Of a DNA stretch of 5,599 nucleotides, positions 1 through 5,599 are shown piece by piece. The notes under the pieces were generated by a model, which was given only the letters and a program-made list of their open reading frames with translations, had not been told where the DNA came from and did no database searches. The stretch lies in the NCBI GenBank assembly GCA_021792815.1, contig JAJYTX010000224.1:1-5599 (forward strand), in the 5' to 3' direction. The translations under genes and the position numbers were made by a program. Source of the DNA: Pseudomonadota bacterium. GTDB taxonomy: Bacteria > Pseudomonadota > Gammaproteobacteria > Steroidobacterales > Steroidobacteraceae. Position 1 is the stretch's first letter. The number at the start of each line of letters is the position of its first letter.

Positions 1-1
1 C

Positions 2-130
2 ACGCGCGCCGACCTCACCCTGTCCCTGTCCCGGCTGACGCTGCCGCATGCCCTGGTGCGCGTGCTGCTCGCCGAGCAGCTGTACCGGGCCCTTAGCATC
101 CTGAGCCATCACCCGTATCATCGGGACTGA
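2..130 (+). CDS. rlmH: 23S rRNA (pseudouridine1915-N3)-methyltransferase RlmH, C-terminal part
   Basis: Only the last 42 codons and the TGA stop (128-130) are in the window; the 5' part lies upstream. The visible tail reads [20 protein letters not shown] and then continues to HHPYHRD. It matches the very conserved RlmH C-terminus, including the LTLPH..VRV.L.EQLYRA core and the terminal HPYHR. In the family this segment belongs to the SPOUT-fold trefoil knot that binds S-adenosylmethionine. The enzyme makes N3-methylpseudouridine at position 1915 of 23S rRNA, on assembled 70S ribosomes. RlmH is normally about 155 residues, so roughly a quarter is seen. The stop shares its A with the maf start codon (TGATG), implying coupled translation. 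The catalytic domain itself cannot be checked here. Confidence 0.93.
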   Translation, partial: TRADLTLSLSRLTLPHALVRVLLAEQLYRALSILSHHPYHRD

Positions 131-729
131 TGAGTGCCCCGCCCACCCCCGTACTGTGCCTCGCTTCCGCCTCGCCGCGCCGCCGTGACCTGTTGTGGCA
201 GATCGGCGTACCGCACTCCGCCGTCGCGGCGCGGGTGGACGAGAGCCGCCTGCCGGGGGAGTCCCCGGAGGACTATGTCGAACGGGTGGCCCTGGAAAAG
301 GCGATGACCGTTCGCAGCGGCGGCGAGCGCCTGCCCGTTCTGGCCGCGGACACGGCGGTCGTTCTGGACGACACGGTGTTCGGCAAGCCGGCGGATCGTG
401 CGGATGCGCTCGCCATGCTCGGGAGGCTTTCGGGGCGGGCGCATCAGGTGCTGACTGCCGTGGTGCTCGCGACCGATCGGAGCGTCGATCTGTGCGTCAG
501 CGCGAGCACGGTGCGTCTGTGCGACCTGACGGAGGCGGAGCGGGAAGCGTATTGGCAGACGGGCGAGCCGCGCGACAAGGCGGGCGCATACGCCATCCAG
601 GGATACGGCGCGGTGTTCATCGAATCGCTGACCGGCAGCTATTCCGGTGTGGTGGGCCTGCCGCTGGCGGAGACGGCCCGGCTGCTGCGCGCCGCCGGCA
701 TCGAGTGCTGGCAGGGCATGCGCCCTTGA
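130..729 (+). CDS. maf: Maf family nucleoside triphosphate pyrophosphatase (YhdE-type, dTTP/UTP)
   Basis: A 199-residue protein, the usual Maf length. Maf enzymes are cytoplasmic and hydrolyse nucleoside triphosphates, including modified ones, to monophosphate and pyrophosphate; they have been linked to division arrest. Visible signatures are the N-terminal LASASPRR loop (residues 11-18, Arg17/Arg18), Glu56-Lys57, the acidic ADT motif (Asp74) followed by FGKP (Lys86), LSGRAHQV (100-107), and the block DKAGAYAIQG (149-158) ending in GSYSGVVGLPL. The last block and the position directly before rng point to the YhdE branch, which in E. coli prefers dTTP and UTP, rather than the YceF branch. The usual G before ADT is Ala here (LAADT), a conservative change. 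The ATG at 130 overlaps the rlmH stop by one base, with only a weak GGGA (123-126) upstream. The stop overlaps the rng start by four bases. Substrate is inferred from subfamily. Confidence 0.95.
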   Translation: MSAPPTPVLCLASASPRRRDLLWQIGVPHSAVAARVDESRLPGESPEDYVERVALEKAMTVRSGGERLPVLAADTAVVLDDTVFGKPADRADALAMLGRLSGRAHQVLTAVVLATDRSVDLCVSASTVRLCDLTEAEREAYWQTGEPRDKAGAYAIQGYGAVFIESLTGSYSGVVGLPLAETARLLRAAGIECWQGMRP

Positions 730-2207
730 TCGAAATCCTGATCAACGTCGGGGCGCGGGAAACCCGGGCCGCGCTCACCGAGGACGGGATCGTCCAGGAG
801 CTCTTCATCGAGCGCGCGAGCCGCCGCAGGCTGGTGAGCAGCGTATACAAGGGACGGGTGACGCGCGTGCTGCCCGGCATGCAGGCCGCATTCATCGACA
901 TCGGCCTGCAGCGGACCGCTTTCCTGCATGCCGCCGACATCGTCGGGCCGCCGCTCGATGAGGCGGAATTACCGCTCGAGGCGCCGAGCGAGGCGGACAT
1001 ACGCCGCCTGGTCAGCCCCGGCGACGAGCTGCTGGTGCAGGTGATCAAGGATCCGATCGGTTCCAAGGGAGCCCGCCTGACGACCTTCGTCACCCTGCCG
1101 GCACGCTTTCTGGTGTATATGCCGCGAGGCGAAGGCATCGGCGTGTCGGCGAAGATCGAGGAGGAGACCGAGCGAGGGCGTCTGAAATCCCTGGTCGCCG
1201 GGCTGCGCGCAGCCGGCACCGCTCAGCCCGAACGCGCCGGCGGCTACATTCTGCGCACCGCCGCGCAGGGTGTTTCCGCCGAGAGCCTGCGCCAGGACAT
1301 GATTTATCTCGACAAGCTCTGGCAGCACGTCCGGCGGCGCGCGGCCGAAATGCCCTCCGGAAGCATGATTCACGAGGACCTGCCGCTCACGCTTCGCCTG
1401 TTGCGCGACGAGCTGTCTCGTGGGGTCAGCCGGGTGCTGGTCGATTCGGCAGCCGAGTTCGAGCGCATGCGCGCATTCGCCGCGGAATTCATGCCCGAGA
1501 CGGCCGTGCGCATCGAGCAGCACCCGGGCCCGCGGCCGATCTTCGATCTGCACGGCATCGAGGACGAAATCGCCCGCGCGCTCGAGCGCAAGGTGATGCT
1601 CAAGTCAGGCGGTCACCTGGTCATCGATCAGACGGAGGCGATGACGACGATCGATGTCAACACCGGCGGCTACGTCGGTCATCGCAACCTGGAGGAGACC
1701 AGCTACCGCACCAACCTCGAGGCGGCCGAGGTGATCGGTCGGCAGCTGCGGCTGCGCAACCTCGGCGGTATCATCATCATCGATTTCATCGACATGCACA
1801 CCGAAGCCCATCGCCGCCAGGTGCTCACCGCGCTCGAGCGTTCCTTCGCCGGCGACCGTGCGCAGACACGCGTCGTCAATCTCTCGCCGCTCGGACTGGT
1901 CGAGATGACCCGCAAGCGCACCCGCGAGAGCCTCGCCCACCTGCTGTGCGAGCCGTGCCCCGCCTGCGAGGGTCGCGGCTACGTCAAGACCGCCGAGACC
2001 GTCTGCAACGAGATCTTCCGGGAAATTCTCCGCCAGGAGCGCTCCGGAAGCGAACTGCTGGTCCTCGCCCACCCGAGTGTCGTGGACCGCATGCTGGACG
2101 CCGAATCGGCCGCTCTGGCGCAGATTCAAGACGGAATCGGACGTTCCATCCGCCTGCAGGTCGAGACGCTTTATGGAGTGGACCAGTTTGATGTCGTCGC
2201 GACGTGA
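726..2207 (+). CDS. rng: Ribonuclease G
   Basis: A 493-residue endoribonuclease of the RNase E/G family, close to the 489 residues of E. coli RNase G. It matures the 5' end of 16S rRNA and degrades some mRNAs. The N-terminus (IEILINVG.RETR) leads into an S1-like RNA-binding domain with YKGRVTRVLPGMQAAFIDIG. The DNase I-like catalytic part has Asp310 and Asn312 in IDVNTGG and Asp353 in IIIIDFIDM. The Asp310-Asp353 spacing of 43 equals that of the RNase E metal-binding pair Asp303/Asp346. The zinc-link cysteines are Cys411 and Cys414 in CEPCPACEGRG. There is no long RNase E-type C-terminal scaffold, so this is G and not E. The TTG at 726 is chosen because homology begins there and it overlaps the maf stop as TTGA; AGGG (713-716) is a possible ribosome site. 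The reading frame stays open upstream through maf, but that extension is a shadow of maf. Confidence 0.97.
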   Translation: MIEILINVGARETRAALTEDGIVQELFIERASRRRLVSSVYKGRVTRVLPGMQAAFIDIGLQRTAFLHAADIVGPPLDEAELPLEAPSEADIRRLVSPGDELLVQVIKDPIGSKGARLTTFVTLPARFLVYMPRGEGIGVSAKIEEETERGRLKSLVAGLRAAGTAQPERAGGYILRTAAQGVSAESLRQDMIYLDKLWQHVRRRAAEMPSGSMIHEDLPLTLRLLRDELSRGVSRVLVDSAAEFERMRAFAAEFMPETAVRIEQHPGPRPIFDLHGIEDEIARALERKVMLKSGGHLVIDQTEAMTTIDVNTGGYVGHRNLEETSYRTNLEAAEVIGRQLRLRNLGGIIIIDFIDMHTEAHRRQVLTALERSFAGDRAQTRVVNLSPLGLVEMTRKRTRESLAHLLCEPCPACEGRGYVKTAETVCNEIFREILRQERSGSELLVLAHPSVVDRMLDAESAALAQIQDGIGRSIRLQVETLYGVDQFDVVAT

Positions 2208-2242
2208 GGCATTGCCGCCTCGAACAGGGTAGTCTTTCAAGT

Positions 2243-3055
2243 ATGGGCGTTGTCGCTGCCATCCAGATGACCTCCGGGCCGGACGTGGGCGCGAACCTTG
2301 CCGATGCGCGCGTTCTGCTCGAGGACGCCGCCGCGCGCGATGCGCAGCTCGTCGCGCTGCCGGAGAACTTTGCGTTCATGGGCCTGCGCGATGCCGACAA
2401 ACGCGGTGTGGCTGAGTCCGACGGCAGCGGCCCCGTGCAGGATTTTCTCGCGGAAACCGCCCGGCGCCTCGGGCTGTGGATCGTGGCTGGCACGGTGCCT
2501 CTGCGTGGCGCGTCGGATGGTCGCGTGGCGGCGGCCTGCCTGGTGTACGACGAGCACGGTGCGCGGCGAGCGCGTTATGACAAGATTCACTTGTTCGATG
2601 TTCAGGTTCCCGGGCGGGAGGAGAGTTATCGCGAGTCCGCTCACATCGCCCCCGGTGTGACCCCCGTGGTGGTCGACACGCCGGTGGGACGTCTCGGTCT
2701 GACAGTATGCTACGACGTGCGTTTCCCTGAACTGTTCCGCCAGCTGAGCGCCGCCGGGGCGCAACTGTTCAGTGTGCCCTCCGCGTTTACCGAACCCACG
2801 GGGCGCGCGCACTGGGAGACCCTGGTGCGCGCGCGCGCCATCGAGAATCTTTGCGCGCTGATCGCTCCTGCGCAGTCCGGGTTCCATCCCAACGGCCGAG
2901 AGACCTATGGCGACTCGCTCATCGTGGATCACTGGGGCCGGATTCTCGCACGCCTGCCGCGCGGCCGCGGCTGCATCACGGCGCGGATCGAGCTCGAGCA
3001 GCTCGCGCGCGACCGCCACAGCTTTCCTGCGCTTGCGCACCGAGTGCTGCCATAA
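2243..3055 (+). CDS. Nitrilase-superfamily carbon-nitrogen hydrolase (Nit1/deaminated glutathione amidase-like)
   Basis: A 270-residue C-N hydrolase, typical for the Nit branch. The catalytic triad is complete: Glu41 in ALPENF, Lys114 in YDKIHLFD, and nucleophile Cys156 in [12 protein letters not shown]. The DVRFPELFR stretch after the cysteine and DKIHLFDV around the lysine are typical of Nit1/NitFhit and YbeM-like proteins. In yeast, mammals and E. coli these hydrolyse deaminated glutathione, a side product of transaminases, to 2-oxoglutarate and cysteinylglycine. That substrate is inferred here; other omega-amides are possible. It acts in the cytosol, with no signal peptide visible. The ATG at 2243 is preferred because GVVAAIQM is the usual first beta strand of the family. 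An in-frame GTG at 2204 overlaps the rng stop (GTGA) and would add 13 poorly family-like residues. AGGG at 2226-2229 is a distant ribosome site. The gene sits 35 nt after rng and 19 nt before tldD. Confidence 0.92.
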   Translation: MGVVAAIQMTSGPDVGANLADARVLLEDAAARDAQLVALPENFAFMGLRDADKRGVAESDGSGPVQDFLAETARRLGLWIVAGTVPLRGASDGRVAAACLVYDEHGARRARYDKIHLFDVQVPGREESYRESAHIAPGVTPVVVDTPVGRLGLTVCYDVRFPELFRQLSAAGAQLFSVPSAFTEPTGRAHWETLVRARAIENLCALIAPAQSGFHPNGRETYGDSLIVDHWGRILARLPRGRGCITARIELEQLARDRHSFPALAHRVLP

Positions 3056-3074
3056 CCGACACATGGATATCCGC

Positions 3075-4523
3075 ATGACCGACCCGGCTCAAGACCCGCT
3101 GACCCTGGCAAAAGACCTCATCCTGCGGCCGAGCGGCCTCGATGGGCGCCTGGAGGGCATCTTCGGCGAAGTGCTGACGCACTCGGTCGATTTCGCGGAT
3201 CTGTACTTCCAACTCTCGCGCCAGGAGTCCTGGTCGCTCGAAGATGGCATCGTCAAGGACGGCAGCGCCAGCATAGAGCAGGGCGTGGGCGTGCGCGCGC
3301 TCGCCGGCGAGAAGACCGGCTTCGCGTATTCCGATGAGATTCTGCTGCCGGCGCTGACGGAGGCGTCGCATGCGGCACGGGCTATCGCTGTCCAGGGTGG
3401 CGAGCGCGGCGTCAGTGCCTGGCGGGTGAGGACCGGACACCAGCTCTACCTGCCCGCCGACCCGTTGGTCACGCTCTCGGATCAGGACAAGGTCGCATGG
3501 CTCGAGCGGGTGGACCGCGAGGCGCGCAGGATCGACCCGCGCGTGGTGCATGTCACCACGAGCCTGGTGGCCGTGCACGAGGTGATCCTGGTCGCCAACA
3601 GCGACGGCGAGCTCGCGGCCGACGTGCGGCCACTGGTGCGATTCAATGTGTCGGTGCTCGTCGAGCACAATGGCCGGCGCGAGCAGGGCTATTGCGGCGC
3701 CGGCGGCCGGTACTCGCTCGCCGAGCTGGTCGCGGGCGACAAGCCGCTGCAGCTTGCCCGCGAGGCGGCGCGCCAGGCGCTGGTCAACCTCGAGGCGGTG
3801 CCGGCACCGGCCGGCACCATGACCGTGGTGCTGGGGCCCGGCTGGCCCGGCATACTGCTGCACGAGGCGATCGGCCACGGGCTGGAGGGGGATTTCAACC
3901 GCAAGGGGACCTCGGCCTTCGCCAACCGCATCGGCGAACGGGTGGCCGCGCCGGGCTGTACCGTGGTCGATGACGGCACGCTCCCGCGGCGGCGCGGATC
4001 GCTCAACATCGATGACGAGGGCACGCCGACCGGGTGCACCACGCTGATCGAGGACGGGATTCTGCGCGGCTACATGCAGGACCGGCTCAATGCGCGCCTC
4101 ATGGGCCAGCGGCCCACCGGCAACGGCCGGCGCGAATCGTTCGCGCACATGACGCTGCCGCGCATGACCAATACCTACATGCGCGCCGGCCACTACGATC
4201 CGGAGGAAATCATCCGCTCGGTCGAGCGCGGCATCTACGCGGTGAATTTCGGCGGCGGCCAGGTCGACATCACTTCGGGAAAGTTCGTGTTCTCGGCGAG
4301 CGAGGCTTATGCCATCGAGAACGGCCGGTTGGGCGCGCCCCTGAAGGGCGCGACGCTGATCGGCAACGGTCCGGACGTGCTGACCCGTGTCACCCTGGTC
4401 GGCAACGACCTGAAGCTCGACGACGGAGTGGGCACCTGCGGCAAGGACGGACAGAGCGTTCCGGTCGGGGTCGGCCAGCCGACGCTGAAGATCGAGGGGC
4501 TGACGGTGGGCGGAACAGCGTAG
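3075..4523 (+). CDS. tldD: Metalloprotease TldD
   Basis: A 482-residue TldD-family protein, against 481 in E. coli, colinear over its whole length. TldD is the active subunit of the TldD-TldE zinc protease, which cleaves unfolded peptides, matures microcin B17 by leader removal and helps degrade the CcdA antitoxin. Visible motifs: [18 protein letters not shown] and [19 protein letters not shown] in the N-terminal domain; the zinc and catalytic motif HEAIGH (His263, Glu264, His268) followed by [43 protein letters not shown]; and Cys455 in [10 protein letters not shown], the third metal ligand of the family. The end [19 protein letters not shown] is canonical. The ATG at 3075 gives a family-like MTDP start with a weak GGA at 3065-3067. 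An ATG at 3063 would add four residues and cannot be excluded. No tldE/pmbA is adjacent on the downstream side. Confidence 0.97.
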   Translation: MTDPAQDPLTLAKDLILRPSGLDGRLEGIFGEVLTHSVDFADLYFQLSRQESWSLEDGIVKDGSASIEQGVGVRALAGEKTGFAYSDEILLPALTEASHAARAIAVQGGERGVSAWRVRTGHQLYLPADPLVTLSDQDKVAWLERVDREARRIDPRVVHVTTSLVAVHEVILVANSDGELAADVRPLVRFNVSVLVEHNGRREQGYCGAGGRYSLAELVAGDKPLQLAREAARQALVNLEAVPAPAGTMTVVLGPGWPGILLHEAIGHGLEGDFNRKGTSAFANRIGERVAAPGCTVVDDGTLPRRRGSLNIDDEGTPTGCTTLIEDGILRGYMQDRLNARLMGQRPTGNGRRESFAHMTLPRMTNTYMRAGHYDPEEIIRSVERGIYAVNFGGGQVDITSGKFVFSASEAYAIENGRLGAPLKGATLIGNGPDVLTRVTLVGNDLKLDDGVGTCGKDGQSVPVGVGQPTLKIEGLTVGGTA

Positions 4524-4538
4524 CCCGCTCGAGAAACC

Positions 4539-4565
4539 CGGCCCTGTCGCGCCGTCGCGTGGCCG
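4539..4565 (+). other. GC-rich stem-loop downstream of tldD
   Basis: CGGCC (4539-4543) can pair with GGCCG (4561-4565). Inside it, CGCG (4548-4551) pairs with CGCG (4556-4559) around a CCGT loop, leaving a small asymmetric internal loop. It begins 15 nt after the tldD stop. No T-run follows, so it is not a classical intrinsic terminator. It could slow RNA decay or transcription at the operon end, or simply reflect the high GC content. Confidence 0.25.
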
Positions 4566-4592
4566 CAGCGCCCACCCTTGCGGGGTGCTCCG

Positions 4593-4814
4593 ATGACGGA
4601 CGCGGCGTGCGCGAGCCAGCGGGAAGGGTTCCTGGCGTCGTGGGACACTCCGCTCGAGGACACGTTCCAGAGCCGATTCGACAGGAGCTTGCAGCAGCAT
4701 GAACATCGACGAGTTTCGCCGTCTCGGCCACCAGCTGATCGATTGGATCGCCGACTATCGCCGGGATGCCGCCGCCGGGGTCTACCCGGTCATGGCGCCC
4801 GTTGCGCCGGGTGA
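4593..4814 (+). CDS. Possible small ORF or gene remnant between tldD and the decarboxylase
   Basis: A 73-codon ATG frame ending at TAG 4812-4814, reading MTDAACASQREGFLASWDTP at its start. I recognise no family. Of the first 35 codons, 32 end in G or C, while about 57% of first and 51% of second positions are G or C. That pattern resembles the real genes here, and the other two forward frames do not show it. GGGG at 4582-4585 lies seven bases before the ATG and could act as a ribosome site. From about position 4699 the frame overlaps the decarboxylase and becomes an Arg/Pro-rich shadow, so only the first 35 or so residues are coding-like. It may be a short leader peptide overlapping the decarboxylase start, the remains of an older gene, or chance. 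No stop falls near the decarboxylase start in this frame, which weakens the leader idea. Confidence 0.22.
   Translation: MTDAACASQREGFLASWDTPLEDTFQSRFDRSLQQHEHRRVSPSRPPADRLDRRLSPGCRRRGLPGHGARCAG
4683..4687 (+). promoter_or_regulatory. Shine-Dalgarno sequence of the decarboxylase gene
   Basis: AGGAG lies 11 nt before the ATG at 4699. It is the clearest ribosome-binding site in the window and supports that start. Unlike the overlapping genes of the upstream cluster, this gene appears to have its own initiation signal. No convincing -35/-10 promoter was found in 4524-4698. Confidence 0.6.
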
Positions 4815-5599
4815 GATGCGCCGGCGTCTGCCGTCTTGTCCCCCGGGCGAACCGGAGCCGCTCGAGGAGGCGCTCACGGACCTGAGTCGCGTGATTCTGC
4901 CCGCCTGCACCCACTGGCAGGATCCGCGCTTCTTCGCGTTCTTCCCGTCGAACAGTTCGCTCGCCGCGGTGCTGGGCGACCTCGCCAGCACGGGCCTCGC
5001 TCAGCTCGGGCTCAACTGGCAGTCGAGCCCGGCTCTCACTGAGCTCGAAGAGCTGACCCTCGACTGGCTTCGCCAGATGATGGGCCTGTCTGCGGCCTGG
5101 AGCGGCGTGATCCAGGACACCGCTTCCACCGCGACGCTGGTGGCCCTGCTGTGCGCCCGGGAACGCTCGACCGCCTACGGCGCCGCCGCAGGCGGCCTGC
5201 AGGCGGCCCGCAAGCCGCTCATCGTATATGCCTCCAGCCAGAGTCACAGCTCGGTGGACAAAGCCGCGCTGCTCGCCGGTTTCGGGCGCGACAATCTGCG
5301 GATCGTGGCCGTGGACAGGCAATTTCGCATGCGGCCGGACGCGCTGCGGGAAACCGTGGCGGCCGATCTGGCCCGGGGGCTCACGCCCTGCGCCGTCGTG
5401 GCAACGGTCGGTTCGACGGCAACCACCGCTGTCGATCCGATCGGCGACATTGCCCAGGTCGCCCGCGACCTCGGGCTCTGGCTGCACGTCGATGCCGCTC
5501 TGGCCGGCTCTGCCATGATTCTGCCGGAGTGCCGTCCGCTGTGGCAGGGAATCGAGCAGGCCGATTCCCTGGTCGTCAATCCCCATAAGTGGCTCGGTG
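4699..5599 (+). CDS. PLP-dependent group II amino acid decarboxylase (aromatic-L-amino-acid decarboxylase family), N-terminal part
   Basis: An open frame of 300 codons runs off the window edge; the family is usually about 470-500 residues, so the C-terminal third is missing. The enzyme removes the alpha-carboxyl group of an amino acid, giving CO2 and an amine. The start FRRLGHQLIDWIADY (residues 6-20) is the classic family N-terminus. Next come DPRFFAFFPSNSS (75-87), NWQSSPALTELE, and the PLP phosphate region VIQDTASTATL (from 137). His183 in SQSHSSV is the residue that stacks on PLP, Asp265 in WLHVDAALAGSA binds the pyridine nitrogen, and NPHKWLG carries the Schiff-base Lys297. Asp-to-Lys spacing is 32, as in human DDC (271 and 303). 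Human Tyr79 corresponds to Phe81 here. Keeping His183 argues against the insect aldehyde-synthase type, which has Asn there. Substrate is undecided, because the mobile catalytic loop lies beyond the window. It follows tldD after 175 nt with its own AGGAG. Confidence 0.93.
   Translation, partial: MNIDEFRRLGHQLIDWIADYRRDAAAGVYPVMAPVAPGEMRRRLPSCPPGEPEPLEEALTDLSRVILPACTHWQDPRFFAFFPSNSSLAAVLGDLASTGLAQLGLNWQSSPALTELEELTLDWLRQMMGLSAAWSGVIQDTASTATLVALLCARERSTAYGAAAGGLQAARKPLIVYASSQSHSSVDKAALLAGFGRDNLRIVAVDRQFRMRPDALRETVAADLARGLTPCAVVATVGSTATTAVDPIGDIAQVARDLGLWLHVDAALAGSAMILPECRPLWQGIEQADSLVVNPHKWLG

Noticed and set aside
195..725. N-terminal extension of the RNase G frame across maf, giving a 670-residue protein
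   Set aside because: The extension is Arg/Gly-rich shadow sequence of maf, and RNase G homology begins at the TTG at 726.
1769..1781. Short ATC/CAT triplet run in rng
   Set aside because: It encodes the conserved isoleucine strand before catalytic Asp353, so it is protein-driven and not a microsatellite of interest.
2827..2839. Alternating GC run in the nitrilase-family gene
   Set aside because: Simple codon-driven run encoding Arg-Ala-Arg-Ala; no sign of a regulatory or unstable repeat.
3797..3808. Perfect 12-base palindrome GGTGCCGGCACC inside tldD
   Set aside because: It lies in conserved coding sequence for a Val-Pro-Ala-Pro stretch and is expected by chance at this GC content.
4034..4702. 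Plus-strand frame ending as ATGA on the decarboxylase start
   Set aside because: The overlap looks like coupling, but the frame is a shadow of tldD; in 4595-4699 only about half its third positions are G or C.
2976..4706. Long minus-strand open frame (576 codons) opposite tldD
   Set aside because: Antisense shadow caused by high GC and few stops; the + strand has an unmistakable full-length TldD.
4390..5586. Long minus-strand open frame (398 codons) opposite the decarboxylase
   Set aside because: No recognisable motifs, and it lies opposite a clear PLP enzyme with catalytic residues on the + strand.

Overview
The window is GC-rich and densely coding, with every convincing gene on the + strand. 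Gene content and order (rlmH, maf, rng, a nitrilase-family amidase, tldD) match the conserved housekeeping neighbourhood of Gammaproteobacteria. The strong preference for G or C at third codon positions suggests a high-GC lineage such as the Xanthomonadales, Pseudomonadales or relatives. The sequence alone does not fix the genus.

Layout: positions 2-130 hold the last 42 codons of rlmH (23S rRNA methyltransferase). It overlaps maf (130-729, nucleotide pyrophosphatase) by one base. maf overlaps rng (726-2207, ribonuclease G, TTG start) by four bases. After 35 nt comes a carbon-nitrogen hydrolase of the Nit/deaminated-glutathione-amidase type (2243-3055). tldD, a zinc metalloprotease subunit, follows at 3075-4523. 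The tight spacing suggests one polycistronic unit joining rRNA modification, removal of non-canonical nucleotides, RNA processing, metabolite repair and peptide cleavage. No promoter is visible inside it.

A 175-nt gap (4524-4698) follows tldD. It holds a GC-rich stem-loop and the start of a short open frame (from 4593) whose first 35 codons have unexpectedly gene-like base composition. A well-placed Shine-Dalgarno sequence then precedes a PLP-dependent group II amino acid decarboxylase (4699 to the window edge). That gene is cut just after its PLP-binding lysine and has no stop codon in the window.

The core is ordinary housekeeping DNA and I see no clearly new system. The points worth a second look are the absence of yhdP between rng and the nitrilase gene, the short coding-like frame between tldD and the decarboxylase, and the decarboxylase itself as an accessory-looking gene beside a conserved cluster. 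No tRNA, rRNA, CRISPR array, insertion sequence or attachment site was found.
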